From assembly GCF_007679345.1 (NCBI RefSeq), contig NZ_VEGH01000004.1, forward strand, positions 248,001 through 312,000: 64,000 nucleotides of DNA. The letters are read 5' to 3'. This stretch comes from Cellulosimicrobium cellulans (GTDB lineage Bacteria; Actinomycetota; Actinomycetes; Actinomycetales; Cellulomonadaceae). The notes beneath the pieces were generated by a model. That model saw only the letters and a program-made list of their open reading frames with translations, was not told where the DNA came from and ran no database searches. The position numbers were made by a program, and so were the translations under genes. This document shows, piece after piece, positions 26,609 through 35,393 of this stretch (position 1 is the stretch's first letter; each line of letters starts with the position of its first letter).

Positions 26609-27505
26609 ATGCGCCTGGGCGCCCACCTCATGCGGTTCGACGCGGTCGAGCCCGCCCGGCTCGGTCCCGAGCTCGCCGACACCGCCGAGGCGGCGGAGGA
26701 CGCCGGCCTGGCCTGGCTGTCGGTGATGGACCACTTCTTCCAGATGGAGCCCGCCGGCTTCCCGGCGAGCGACCCGATGCTCGAGGCGTACACGACGCTC
26801 GGGATGCTGGCCGGCCGCACGGAGACGGTGCAGCTCGGCGCGCTCGTCACCGGGGTGACGTACCGGCACCCCGGGCTGCTGGCGAAGATCGTCGCGACCC
26901 TGGACGTGCTGTCGCAGGGCCGGGCGACGCTCGGCATCGGCGCCGCCTGGTACGAGAAGGAGCACGTCGCCCTGGGGGTGCCGTACCCGCCGCTGAAGGA
27001 GCGGTTCGAGCGGCTGGAGGAGACGCTGCGGATCTGCCGGCAGATGTGGGACCCCGAGGACGAGGGCCCGTTCGAGGGCGAGCACTACCGGCTCGCCGAG
27101 ACGCTGTGCCGCCCGCTCCCGCTGAGCCGCCCGGGCCGCGGGCCGGAGATCCTGGTCGGCGGGTCGGGGGAGCGCAAGACGCTCCGGCTCGTCGCGCAGT
27201 ACGGGGACGCGTGCAACCTGTTCGAGACGGGCCCGGAGGAGGTCGGCCGCAAGCTGGACGTGCTGCGGGGCCACTGCGACGACGTCGGCCGGGAGTACGC
27301 GGACATCCGGGTCACGCTGCTGATGGGCGGCGACCAGCTGCTCTCCGGGGACGTCGACGGCTTCGTCGCGGCGGCGCGGCCGTACGCCGACCTGGGCGTG
27401 GAGACGGTCATCCTGCGCCCGCCGGCCGACGTGCCGCTGGCGACCTGGGTCCGGGACCACGTGGCGCCGGCCGTGCCGCGGGTGGCGGAGCTCGGCGCCC
27501 GCTGA
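26609..27505 (+). CDS. LLM-class (F420-dependent) oxidoreductase
   Basis: A 298-residue luciferase-like TIM barrel. It opens with LGAHLMRFD and has TVQLGALVTGVTYRHPGLLAK, the GRATLGIGAAWYEKEH signature and the GPEILVGGSGERKTLRLVAQ strand. In actinobacteria such proteins generally use coenzyme F420 rather than FMN, but the cofactor is not proven by sequence. CCGGAGGAGCC precedes the ATG. A MerR-type promoter upstream suggests induction by a small molecule or stress. Confidence 0.88.
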   Translation: MRLGAHLMRFDAVEPARLGPELADTAEAAEDAGLAWLSVMDHFFQMEPAGFPASDPMLEAYTTLGMLAGRTETVQLGALVTGVTYRHPGLLAKIVATLDVLSQGRATLGIGAAWYEKEHVALGVPYPPLKERFERLEETLRICRQMWDPEDEGPFEGEHYRLAETLCRPLPLSRPGRGPEILVGGSGERKTLRLVAQYGDACNLFETGPEEVGRKLDVLRGHCDDVGREYADIRVTLLMGGDQLLSGDVDGFVAAARPYADLGVETVILRPPADVPLATWVRDHVAPAVPRVAELGAR

Positions 27506-27573
27506 GGCCGGGGCCCGCACCCCGGCCCGGCCCCGAGGTGCGGTGGGGTCCCACCCGACCCCACGATGGGCGC

Positions 27574-27954
27574 ATGCAGGGGCGGGCCGACGGCGGCTGG
27601 TGGGGCGTGGTGCTGGACGCACCGGAGCCGGGCGCGCTCGCGGCGTTCTACGCCGAGGTGCTGGGCTGGCAGGTCGTCGGCGACGAGCCGGACCACGCCG
27701 TCGTCGCGGCCCCGTCCGGCGTCGCCTACCTCGCGGTCCAGCGCAGCCCCGAGCACGAGCCGCCGACCTGGCCCGCGGAGCCGGGGCGGCAGCAGCGGCA
27801 GGTGCACCTGGACGTCGAGGTGCTGGACCTGGAGGAGGCGGTCGCGGGCGCGCTGCGGCTCGGGGCACGGCTCGCGACCCACCAGCCGCAGCCGTCGCGG
27901 CGGGTGCTGCTGGACCCGGCGGGCCACCCGTTCTGTCTCTACCGGGACGGCTGA
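27574..27954 (+). CDS. VOC family protein (glyoxalase/bleomycin-resistance-like)
   Basis: A 126-residue protein of the vicinal-oxygen-chelate fold. It has VVLDAPEPGALAAFYAEVLG at the start, a HLDVEV strand in the middle and LDPAGHPFCLYRDG at the end, the usual pattern of the 'glyoxalase-like' group. The substrate is unknown. It lies 68 bases after the LLM gene and may share its transcript. Confidence 0.8.
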   Translation: MQGRADGGWWGVVLDAPEPGALAAFYAEVLGWQVVGDEPDHAVVAAPSGVAYLAVQRSPEHEPPTWPAEPGRQQRQVHLDVEVLDLEEAVAGALRLGARLATHQPQPSRRVLLDPAGHPFCLYRDG

Positions 27955-28011
27955 CCGCCGGACGACCCGACCGCCCGGCGCGGGGCGACCGCGGCGCGTA
28001 CTGTCACCTCC

Positions 28012-29649
28012 GTGCGATCTCCCTGGTTCCTGCGCGTCACCGCCGGCAGCGCCACCGGCGCGCTCGCGCGCGAGGTGGACTGGGCGGCGACGCCGCTGGG
28101 CGTGCCGAGCACCTGGCCGACCGCGCTGCGGCTGACGGTCGAGATGTGCTTCAGCACCCGGTTCCCCGTGCTGGTCACCTGGGGACCCGAGCTCACGATG
28201 ATCTACAACGACGGCTACCGGGAGATCCTCGGCTCCGAGAAGCACCCGGGGGCCATGGGCGCGCCGCTCGCGGAGGTGTGGAAGGAGATCTGGGACGACC
28301 TGGTGCCGTCGGTCGAGTCGGTGATGGTGCGCGGCGAGCCGACGTGGGAGGTCGACCGCCACCTGGTGACGAACCGCTCGGGCTACGACGAGGACGTCTA
28401 CTTCACCTACTCGTACTCGCCCATCCGCGACGCCTCGGACCAGATCGGCGGGCTGCTGGACATCGTCACCGAGACCACGGAGCGGGTCGTGGAGCAGCGG
28501 CGGATGCGGCTGCTGGGTGACCTGTCCGCCGCGCTCTCCACCGTCCGCGACGACCTGGACGCGCTCGCCTCCGCGACGCTCGGGCTGCTGGGGGACGCGG
28601 AGGACGTGCTGGCCGCCGCGCTGTACGTCTGGGACCGCGACGGCGCGCTGGTCCTGCGGGGCAGCGCCGGCGCGTCGCGTGGCGCGGAGGTGCCGGACGA
28701 GGTGGCCGAGCGGGTCGCCCGCACGGGTGAGGCCGAGGACCGGGGTCGCACCGTGGTGGTCCCGCTCGCCGGCGTGTCCGACGCGACGCCGACCGGCGTC
28801 ATGGTGCTGACCGGCGCCGGCCGGCGCCCTTGGGACGACGCCTACCGGTCGTACCTGCTCCTGGTCGCGAGCATCGTCGGCGCGGCCGTCGGCCGGACCG
28901 TCCGCCACCAGACCGAGGTCGAGCACCTGCGCGCGGTCAGCGACACCCTGCAGGCCGCGATCCTGCCCGAGGGGTCCAGCCTGGTCGGCGTCGTGGCCCG
29001 CTACCGGCCCGCGGCGGGCGACCTGGCCGTCGGCGGCGACTGGTACGACGTGGTGGAGCTGGGTCCCGGCCGGCGGGCGCTCGTCGTGGGTGACTGCGTC
29101 GGCCACGGGCTGGACGCCGCCGCCCGGATGGGCCAGCTCCGCGCAGCCACCCGCGCGCTGCTGCTGGAGGACCGCAGCCCGGCCGACGTGCTGGACGGCC
29201 TCGACCGGTTCGCGCGCACCCTGCCCGGCGCGGAGTGCACCACGGTGTTCTGCGCCGTCGTCGACGAGGTCGAGCACACCGTGGTGCACTCCTCGGCCGG
29301 CCACCTGCCGCCCGTGCTGCGCCGGGCCGCCGGCGGGGCCGAGCTGCTGGTCGGCGGCCGCGGTGCCGCGCTCGGGATCTCCGGGGACCCGCGGCCCGAG
29401 GCCGTCGAGCGGCTGAGCGACGGCGATCTGCTCGTGGTGTGCACGGACGGGCTGATCGAGCGGCGGCAGGAGTCGCTGCGGGTCGGGCTGGACCGGCTGG
29501 TCGCCGAGGTGGCCGCCCAGCCGGCCGGCGCTCCCACCGCCTCGGTCGCGGACGGCCTGCTGCGCTCGCTCACGCCGCGCGGCGGCCAGGACGACGTGGC
29601 GCTGGTCGTCTACCGGGCGGGTGCGGTCGCGGAGGACGACGGCCGCTGA
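28012..29649 (+). CDS. PAS/GAF/SpoIIE-type PP2C protein phosphatase
   Basis: A 545-residue signalling phosphatase. A PAS-like sensor (about 25-165) with FPVLVTWGPELTMIYNDGY is followed by a GAF-like region (about 175-300) and a SpoIIE/PP2C phosphatase domain (about 320-540) with GGDWYDVVELG, VGDCVGHGLDAAA and the closing GGQDDVALVVY. Such proteins usually dephosphorylate anti-sigma-factor antagonists and so release stress sigma factors. No STAS or RsbW-like partner is in this window. GTG start. Confidence 0.9.
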   Translation: MRSPWFLRVTAGSATGALAREVDWAATPLGVPSTWPTALRLTVEMCFSTRFPVLVTWGPELTMIYNDGYREILGSEKHPGAMGAPLAEVWKEIWDDLVPSVESVMVRGEPTWEVDRHLVTNRSGYDEDVYFTYSYSPIRDASDQIGGLLDIVTETTERVVEQRRMRLLGDLSAALSTVRDDLDALASATLGLLGDAEDVLAAALYVWDRDGALVLRGSAGASRGAEVPDEVAERVARTGEAEDRGRTVVVPLAGVSDATPTGVMVLTGAGRRPWDDAYRSYLLLVASIVGAAVGRTVRHQTEVEHLRAVSDTLQAAILPEGSSLVGVVARYRPAAGDLAVGGDWYDVVELGPGRRALVVGDCVGHGLDAAARMGQLRAATRALLLEDRSPADVLDGLDRFARTLPGAECTTVFCAVVDEVEHTVVHSSAGHLPPVLRRAAGGAELLVGGRGAALGISGDPRPEAVERLSDGDLLVVCTDGLIERRQESLRVGLDRLVAEVAAQPAGAPTASVADGLLRSLTPRGGQDDVALVVYRAGAVAEDDGR

Positions 29650-29677
29650 CCCCTCGGCGTGCGCCCGGCGCGCCGGG

Positions 29678-31300
29678 TCACCCGGCGCCCAGCCCCTCGA
29701 GGAACCCCTCGTACGCCGGCTTCGCCTGCAGGTCGTCGTCGAACAGCAGCGGCGCCTCGTACGGCCGCTCCTGGGGCCAGGCGCGCAGCCACGACCGGGT
29801 GTCGTACAGCCCCCAGACGCCGATGAACGCCAGGTCCCGCCGCGTGAACGCGGCGGCGAGGTCCCGCACCTGGCCGCGCTGCGCCTCCAGCCGGTCCGGC
29901 GGCGTGCGGTCCAGCCGCTCGTCGCGGCCGGAGAGGGCGACGTCGAGCTCGGTGACGGCCTGCCGCAGGCCGAGGCCCGCGACGGCGTCCAGCGTGGTGG
30001 CGACCCGGTCCACGTCCGTGTCCAGGTCGACGTGCATCTGGTGCCCGACGGCGTCGACGGGGGCGCCCGCCGCCTGCAGGTCCAGCACGAGCCGCACCAG
30101 GCCGCGGCGGCGGTCGGGCGCGTCGGTGTCGTAGTCGTTCAGGTAGAGGGTGACGTCCGGGCCCAGCTCCTCGCGGGCGATCCGGAACGCCTCCGCGACG
30201 TAGCCCGGGCCCAGCACCTCGTACCACCGGCTGTGCCGCAGCCCGTCGGGCTGCTGCGGGTCGAGGGCCTCGTTCACGACGTCCCAGGACGTGACGGGGC
30301 TCGCGTCGCCGTACCGCTCGGCCAGGTGGTCGGCGATGGCCCGGGTGTGGCTCCGCAGGCGGTCGAGCAGCAGCGCCCGGTCCTCGGCGCTGTCCGTCAG
30401 CGGGCGCCCGTCGGCGGCCTCGAAGAACCAGTCCGGTGTGGACCGGTGCCAGACGAGCGTGTGGCCGTGCACCGTCAGCCCGTGGGCGGCGGCGAAGTCG
30501 AGCACCTCGTCCATGGGGCCGAAGTCGAACGCGCCCTCGGTCGGCTGCACCGTCACGGGCTTCATGGCGTTCTCGGGCGTGATCTGGTCGAAGTGCCGCA
30601 GCAGCAGCTCGGCCGGGCGGCCGGTGAGGTCCTGGGGGCCGACGGCGACGCCGAGCGGCACCTCGGTCGCGTCCTTGAGGGCGGTCACGTCGGTCTGCAC
30701 CTCCGGGGTCGGGCGCTGGACGGTGACGTCGTCCAGCCTCAGGTCGGCGGTCGACTCGGTGGTCTCGACGTAGAGCCGCCACTCGCCGCCGCCCTCGGGC
30801 ACCTGCGCCGTGCCGACCAGCTCGACCCAGTCGCCGGCCGTCGCCGTCCCGCGCGCCACGTGCAGGTACAGGGGGTCGTCGCTGCCGGGGTCGCGCTCCA
30901 GCGTGAGCTGGACGTCCGCGTCGCCCGCGCCCTCGCCGAGCCGGACCCAGGCCGACACGGTGTGCACCTGGCCGCGGGCGACGGAGCCCGACAGGTCGAC
31001 CGCGGCGCCGTGCCAGGCCTCGGACCGGCCGGACACCAGCAGGCTGCCCGCGCCGTCGTGCGTCGTGCCCTGCGCGGCGGAGACCTGGACGCCGTCGCCG
31101 AGCGGGGTCCAGCCCTCGTCGCCCTCGTCGAAGGTGCTGGACAGCACGGTCGTCATGGCTTCGGCGGGCGGGGTGCTCGCCGCGGCGCCCGGCGTCGGGC
31201 CCGGGTGCCGGTCGTCGCCGCGGGTCACCAGCACCACCGCGAGCAGCACGAGCACGAGGACGACGGCGCCGGTGCCGATCAGCAGGGCGGGTCGGCGCAC
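29678..31300 (-). CDS. Endo-1,4-beta-xylanase (GH10) with CBM4/9-like domain
   Basis: A 540-residue secreted or membrane-anchored xylanase. A hydrophobic helix at residues 7-26 acts as signal or anchor. A beta-sandwich of CBM_4_9 type (about 50-200) precedes the GH10 barrel (about 205-535). The acid/base Glu is in WDVVNEALDP, the nucleophile Glu in QAVTELDVAL, and NAMKPVTVQP is typical of GH10. It cuts xylan backbones. The gene stands alone with no visible transporter or LacI gene next to it. Confidence 0.93.
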   Translation of the reverse strand: MRRPALLIGTGAVVLVLVLLAVVLVTRGDDRHPGPTPGAAASTPPAEAMTTVLSSTFDEGDEGWTPLGDGVQVSAAQGTTHDGAGSLLVSGRSEAWHGAAVDLSGSVARGQVHTVSAWVRLGEGAGDADVQLTLERDPGSDDPLYLHVARGTATAGDWVELVGTAQVPEGGGEWRLYVETTESTADLRLDDVTVQRPTPEVQTDVTALKDATEVPLGVAVGPQDLTGRPAELLLRHFDQITPENAMKPVTVQPTEGAFDFGPMDEVLDFAAAHGLTVHGHTLVWHRSTPDWFFEAADGRPLTDSAEDRALLLDRLRSHTRAIADHLAERYGDASPVTSWDVVNEALDPQQPDGLRHSRWYEVLGPGYVAEAFRIAREELGPDVTLYLNDYDTDAPDRRRGLVRLVLDLQAAGAPVDAVGHQMHVDLDTDVDRVATTLDAVAGLGLRQAVTELDVALSGRDERLDRTPPDRLEAQRGQVRDLAAAFTRRDLAFIGVWGLYDTRSWLRAWPQERPYEAPLLFDDDLQAKPAYEGFLEGLGAG

Positions 31301-31415
31301 GCGGGTGCCTCTCGTCCGGGGGTCGGGGAGGCACCACGGTAGGCACGCCCGAGCCCGGGAGGCCAGCCGCGCAGGTCCGGGGGCGGTGGGCGGTGCGGGT
31401 CCGTACGCTGGCGGC

Positions 31416-32222
31416 GTGCGGGCCATGACGTGGAACGTGTGGTGGCGCTTCGGGGGCGCGTGGCGGGAGCGGGAGCCCGCGCTGCTCGGCGTGCTCGCCG
31501 ACGCCCGGCCCGACGTGCTCGCGCTCGTCGAGACCTGGCGGGACGCCGGCGGCACGCAGGCGGACCTCGTCGCGGACCACCTCGGGCTGCCGTCGGCGGT
31601 GTTCGTCCCGACGGGGCTGCCGCCGGTGCCGGCCTCGACCGACCCCGACCTGGCGGGCGTCGAGATGGGCATCGCCCTGGTGTCCCGCTGGCCGCCGCTC
31701 GCCACCCGCACCGTCCCGCTCCCGGCGGACCAGCGCCCCGGGCCGCCGGCGCACGCCCTGCACGCCACCCTCGACCACCCGGCGGGGCCGCTGCACGTGA
31801 TCGTGGCGACGCTCGAGTGGGAGCCGCGGTACGCCGAGGACCGGATGGCCCAGGCGTGGGCGCTCGCGGACCTGGCGGCCGACGCGGCCCTCGACGGCGA
31901 TCTGCCGGTGCTGGTCCTGGGCGATCTCAACGCCCGGCCGGACGGGCCGCAGCTGGCGGCGCTGACCCGGCAGCTCGCCGACCTGTGGCCGCTGGGCGGC
32001 GGCGCCCCGGAGGCGGTGACGCTGAGCTCGGTCGTGCCCGAGGCGCCGCTGGAGGCCGCCGAGCTGATCGACCAGCGCATCGACCACGTGCTCGCCCGCC
32101 CGGGCCGGGCGGGCGGCACCCTGCGGGCGGACGGCGCGCGGCTGGCCGGGACGGAGCCGGTGGGCGGGCGGTACCCGTCGGACCACTTCGCGGTGGTGGT
32201 GGACGTGGAGCTGACCTCGTGA
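31416..32222 (+). CDS. Endonuclease/exonuclease/phosphatase family protein
   Basis: A 268-residue protein of the EEP fold. Catalytic landmarks are MTWNVWW (Asn), ALVETWRD (metal-binding Glu), LVLGDLNARPDG (Asp and Asn), QRIDHVL and the final SDHFAVVVDV (Asp-His). Members cut DNA, RNA, phospholipids or sugar phosphates, and the sequence does not tell which. The stop overlaps the peptidase gene start (GTGA). Confidence 0.85.
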   Translation: MRAMTWNVWWRFGGAWREREPALLGVLADARPDVLALVETWRDAGGTQADLVADHLGLPSAVFVPTGLPPVPASTDPDLAGVEMGIALVSRWPPLATRTVPLPADQRPGPPAHALHATLDHPAGPLHVIVATLEWEPRYAEDRMAQAWALADLAADAALDGDLPVLVLGDLNARPDGPQLAALTRQLADLWPLGGGAPEAVTLSSVVPEAPLEAAELIDQRIDHVLARPGRAGGTLRADGARLAGTEPVGGRYPSDHFAVVVDVELTS

Positions 32223-33025
32223 CGACCCGTGCCCGGCTGCGGGGGAGGGCCGCGCTGCCGGCCGCGGTCCTGCTCGCGGCGGCCGCGGCGTGCATGCCGG
32301 GCGGGGACCCGGCGCCGTCGCCGGGCCGGAGCCCGGCGGGGCCGGCGGCGCCCGCGGCCACCCCGACCTCCACCTCCTCTGCGGCCCCCGCGGCCGTGCG
32401 CGCCCCCGACGCCGCCTGGACCGACCACGGCGCCGTGGCCCCCGACGCCTACGCGCCCGGCTACGCCGGCACCGTCGGGCCGATCACCCCCGAGCTCGCC
32501 GCCCGGATGTCCTCCTCCTGGCGCGCCGGCTGCCCGGTCCCCCTGGCCGACCTGCGCTACGTGACGGTGACCTACCGGGACGTCGGCGGGGGTGCGGCCA
32601 CCGGCGAGCTCGTGGTGCACGCCGACGTGGCCGACAGCGTCGTCGCCGTGTTCGGCGAGCTGTTCGCGCTGGGCTACCCGATCCGCTCGATGCGGCCGGT
32701 GGACGACTTCGGCGGCAGCGACGACGCCTCGATGGCCGCGGACAACACGTCGGCGTTCAACTGCCGGCCGATCAGCCGGGGCACGGGGTGGTCCGAGCAC
32801 GCATACGGCCGGGCCATCGACCTGAACCCGGTCGAGAACCCGTACGTGCGCGGGTCGCTGGTCCTGCCGCCGGAGGGCGAGCCGTTCGCGGCCCGGCCCG
32901 ACGCGCCCGGCGTGCTGCACGCGGGCGACGCGGTGGTGCGCGCGTTCGCCGCGCACGGCTGGCGGTGGGGCGGGGAGTGGGCGTCGCCCGTGGACTACCA
33001 GCACTTCTCCACCACCGGCCGGTGA
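32219..33025 (+). CDS. Secreted M15-like peptidase (D-alanyl-D-alanine carboxypeptidase type)
   Basis: A 268-residue exported protein. The N-terminal signal ends in the possible lipobox AAAACM (about residue 25), followed by a Pro/Ala/Ser/Thr-rich linker to about 60. The C-terminal domain carries the zinc motif SEHAYGRAIDLNP and the late YQHFS of M15-type peptidases that cut peptidoglycan stems. Its frame starts inside the stop of the EEP gene. It probably acts in the cell wall. Confidence 0.8.
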   Translation: MTTRARLRGRAALPAAVLLAAAAACMPGGDPAPSPGRSPAGPAAPAATPTSTSSAAPAAVRAPDAAWTDHGAVAPDAYAPGYAGTVGPITPELAARMSSSWRAGCPVPLADLRYVTVTYRDVGGGAATGELVVHADVADSVVAVFGELFALGYPIRSMRPVDDFGGSDDASMAADNTSAFNCRPISRGTGWSEHAYGRAIDLNPVENPYVRGSLVLPPEGEPFAARPDAPGVLHAGDAVVRAFAAHGWRWGGEWASPVDYQHFSTTGR

Positions 33026-33140
33026 CCGCCCGTCCGGCCACCGGGCCGGGCGGAGGTGGGCCGGGGACCTAGGGCCTGGCGCGGGCGGGGCGGCGAGGCG
33101 CATGGTGGAGGTGTCCCCTTCGTGGACGGAGGTGCGGGAG

Positions 33141-34070
33141 ATGGACGACAGGGTGGTCGTCGGCTACGACACGTCGGCCGAGTCCGTGGCGGCGGTCCGG
33201 TGGGCCGCGACCCAGGCCGCCACCCGCGGCTGGGCGCTGGACGTGGTGCACGTCTGGGGCTTCGCGGGCCAGGAGGGCGGCGGTGCCGGGGAGTCCTGGC
33301 TCGGCCGCGAGGTCCAGGCGCAGGTGCGCCAGGTCGCGGAGGAGGGCGCGCGGACCGCCGCCGAGGTCGCACCGGGCGTCGAGGTCCGCGCGGTGGTCCG
33401 GCACGGGCCGCCGGCGCGCGTCCTGGTGGACGAGGCCGCGGACGCGCGGATGGTGGTGGTCGGCCGCCGCGGCGCGGGCCTGGTCAACGCGCTGGTGGGC
33501 TCGGCCGCGACCGGCGTGCTGCACCGGGCGCGGTGCCCGGTCGTCGTGGTGCCCGCGGCGGCGCGCGCGGGGGCGGGCCGGGACCCGGTGCTGGTCGGGT
33601 TCGACGGGTCGCCGGAGTCGTTCCGCGCGCTCGAGGCGGGCTGCGACCAGGCGTCCCACCTCGGCACCGGCGTGAGCGTCGTGACGGCGTGGACCGCCGC
33701 GGTCGACACGGCGGGCCCCGCGTACTGGGCCCTGACCTACCCGCAGCGCTCGCCCGCGGAGGTGGCGCTGGAGGAGGCCGAGCGCGTGCTGGAGCGCGGC
33801 CGGTCCTGGGCGGCCTCGCGGCGGGACGTGGAGGTGACGTTCGACCTGGCCGAGGGGCGGCCCGCGCAGGCGCTGGTGCGGCGCTCGCGGCACGCGAGCC
33901 TGCTGGTGGTCGGCACCCGGGGCCGCGGCGGGCTCGCGAGCCTGGTGCTCGGGTCGACCAGCCGCCCGGTCGTGCAACGCGCCGAGTGCCCGGTGCTGGT
34001 CACCCGCAGCGCCGAGGCCGTGCCGGAGCAGGACCCGCCGCGGCCGGAGCGCGCGACCGCGCCCGCCTGA
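33141..34070 (+). CDS. Universal stress protein, two tandem Usp domains
   Basis: A 309-residue protein with two Usp domains (about 1-140 and 152-295). Both contain the ATP-binding signature: VVVGRRGAGLVNALVGS in the first and VVGTRGRGGLASLVLGS in the second. The ATG at 33141 is chosen because GGAGGTGCGGGAG precedes it; an ATG at 33102 is in frame but lacks such a site. It is likely an ATP-binding stress or hypoxia protein. Confidence 0.9.
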   Translation: MDDRVVVGYDTSAESVAAVRWAATQAATRGWALDVVHVWGFAGQEGGGAGESWLGREVQAQVRQVAEEGARTAAEVAPGVEVRAVVRHGPPARVLVDEAADARMVVVGRRGAGLVNALVGSAATGVLHRARCPVVVVPAAARAGAGRDPVLVGFDGSPESFRALEAGCDQASHLGTGVSVVTAWTAAVDTAGPAYWALTYPQRSPAEVALEEAERVLERGRSWAASRRDVEVTFDLAEGRPAQALVRRSRHASLLVVGTRGRGGLASLVLGSTSRPVVQRAECPVLVTRSAEAVPEQDPPRPERATAPA

Positions 34071-34097
34071 CGCCGCGACCCGCCGGCGCCGCGGTGC

Positions 34098-35132
34098 TCA
34101 GCCCCGCGGCGGCGCGGTGCTCGCGCGCACCACCAGCCGGGTCGGCACCACGATCCGCGAGTCGGTCAGCGTCTCGTGGTCCCGGATCTGCCGGAGCAGG
34201 AGGTCGACGAGGCGGCTGCCGATCAGGTGGAAGTCCTGCTGCACGGTGGTCAGCGGGGGCCAGAGGAACTCCGTGAGCGGGATGTCGTCGAACCCGACGA
34301 CCGAGATGTCGTCCGGCACCCGGCGGCCGTGCTCGTAGAGCGCCCGCACGAGCCCGGCGGCCATCTCGTCGTTGGCGCAGAACACCGCCGTGACGTCGGG
34401 GTCGGCGGCGAGGAGGCGGCCCTGCTCGTAGCCGGACCGGGCGCTCCAGTCGCCGCGCACCACGGGGGGGACCTCCCGCGCGGAGCCCACGAGGTGCTCG
34501 CGCCAGGTGTCGACGCGGATCTCCGCGGGCGCGGAGTCCGCCGGCCCCGCGAGGTGGTGCACGGTGCGGTGGCCGAGGTCCAGCAGGTGCTGCACCGCGA
34601 GGTGCGTCCCGGTCACCTGGTCCGCGGCGACCGCGGGGTGGTGGCCGACGAACCGGGAGTCCGAGACGACGACGGGCATCCGCGGCGGCACCGCCAGGCT
34701 CGCCGGGGTGGCGGTCTCGGCCCGGATGATGATCAGGCCGTCGATCGACTGGTGCGAGAGCCGCGCCGCGGCGGCGGTCACGTCGTCCGAGGACGGGCTC
34801 TGGACGTCGACGAGGCTCACGGTGTAGCCCTCGGCCCGGGCGGCCTCGACGACGGCCTCGACCGTGCGGGACTCGCCGGTGCGCGCGAGCCGGTGGGCGA
34901 TGACGCCGATGGTGCCGAAGCTGCCGTACCGCAGGGCCCGAGCGGCGTGGTTGGGGGAGTAGCCCAGCTGCTCCATGGCGGCGAGGACGCGGTCGCGGGT
35001 CGCGGGCCGCACGTTGTCGGCACCGGTCGACACCCGGGACACCGTCTGGGACGAGACGCCGGCCAGCTGGGCGACGTCGGCGATCGACGGGCCGGCGCGG
35101 CCGCGGCCCGGGGCCGGGACGGTGTCAGTCAT
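34098..35132 (-). CDS. LacI family repressor of the galactoside operon
   Basis: A 344-residue LacI protein. The helix-turn-helix is SIADVAQLAGVSSQTVSRV (about 16-34), then the hinge helix and a sugar-binding domain with FCANDEMAAGLVRAL and DISVVGFDDIPL. It is divergent from the CUT1/GH35 operon. A palindrome 18-33 bases before its ATG (35150-35165) and a perfect copy before the operon (35342-35357) suggest it controls both. The inducer is probably galactose or a galactoside. Confidence 0.9.
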   Translation of the reverse strand: MTDTVPAPGRGRAGPSIADVAQLAGVSSQTVSRVSTGADNVRPATRDRVLAAMEQLGYSPNHAARALRYGSFGTIGVIAHRLARTGESRTVEAVVEAARAEGYTVSLVDVQSPSSDDVTAAAARLSHQSIDGLIIIRAETATPASLAVPPRMPVVVSDSRFVGHHPAVAADQVTGTHLAVQHLLDLGHRTVHHLAGPADSAPAEIRVDTWREHLVGSAREVPPVVRGDWSARSGYEQGRLLAADPDVTAVFCANDEMAAGLVRALYEHGRRVPDDISVVGFDDIPLTEFLWPPLTTVQQDFHLIGSRLVDLLLRQIRDHETLTDSRIVVPTRLVVRASTAPPRG

Positions 35133-35149
35133 GCGGCGATGATAGCGGC

Positions 35150-35165
35150 ATGGTGACGTCAACAT
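35150..35165. promoter_or_regulatory. LacI-type operator ATGGTGACGTCAACAT
   Basis: A 16-bp near-palindrome (one mismatch) directly upstream of the lacI gene. It shares the core TGACGTCAACAT with the perfect palindrome at 35342. Confidence 0.7.
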
Positions 35166-35262
35166 CGGGGACGTCGCCGCAGGTCCCCCGGCGACGCCGC
35201 CGCCCCGGGGCGGCGGCGTCGCCCGAGCGGCCGTGGTCCGGTCGATCCGCGTTGTCGTGCGG

Positions 35263-35278
35263 ATGGTGACGTCGCCAT
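35263..35278. promoter_or_regulatory. LacI-type operator-like site ATGGTGACGTCGCCAT
   Basis: A 16-bp near-palindrome with the same GACGTC centre, between the two other sites. It may be an auxiliary operator for looping, or bind more weakly because of the changed flanks. Confidence 0.5.
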
Positions 35279-35295
35279 CCCGAGGGCACCCGGTG

Positions 35296-35301
35296 TTGAC
35301 A
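35296..35301 (+). promoter_or_regulatory. Candidate -35 element TTGACA of the galactoside operon
   Basis: A perfect -35 hexamer sits between two operator-like sites. The matching -10 is weak (CAGCGT at 35320-35325, 18-base spacing). The operator at 35342 would lie just after the transcription start. Confidence 0.5.
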
Positions 35302-35341
35302 CGGTTCCCGGCCGCGTGGCAGCGTGGCGCCCGCCGGTCAG

Positions 35342-35357
35342 ATGTTGACGTCAACAT
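35342..35357. promoter_or_regulatory. LacI-type operator ATGTTGACGTCAACAT (perfect palindrome)
   Basis: A 16-bp perfect dyad with a central CG, the classic form of LacI-family operators. It lies 36 bases before the first transporter gene. Confidence 0.8.
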
Positions 35358-35393
35358 CGCACCGGCGCCCCGACCCCGAAGGAGTGGCTCGCA

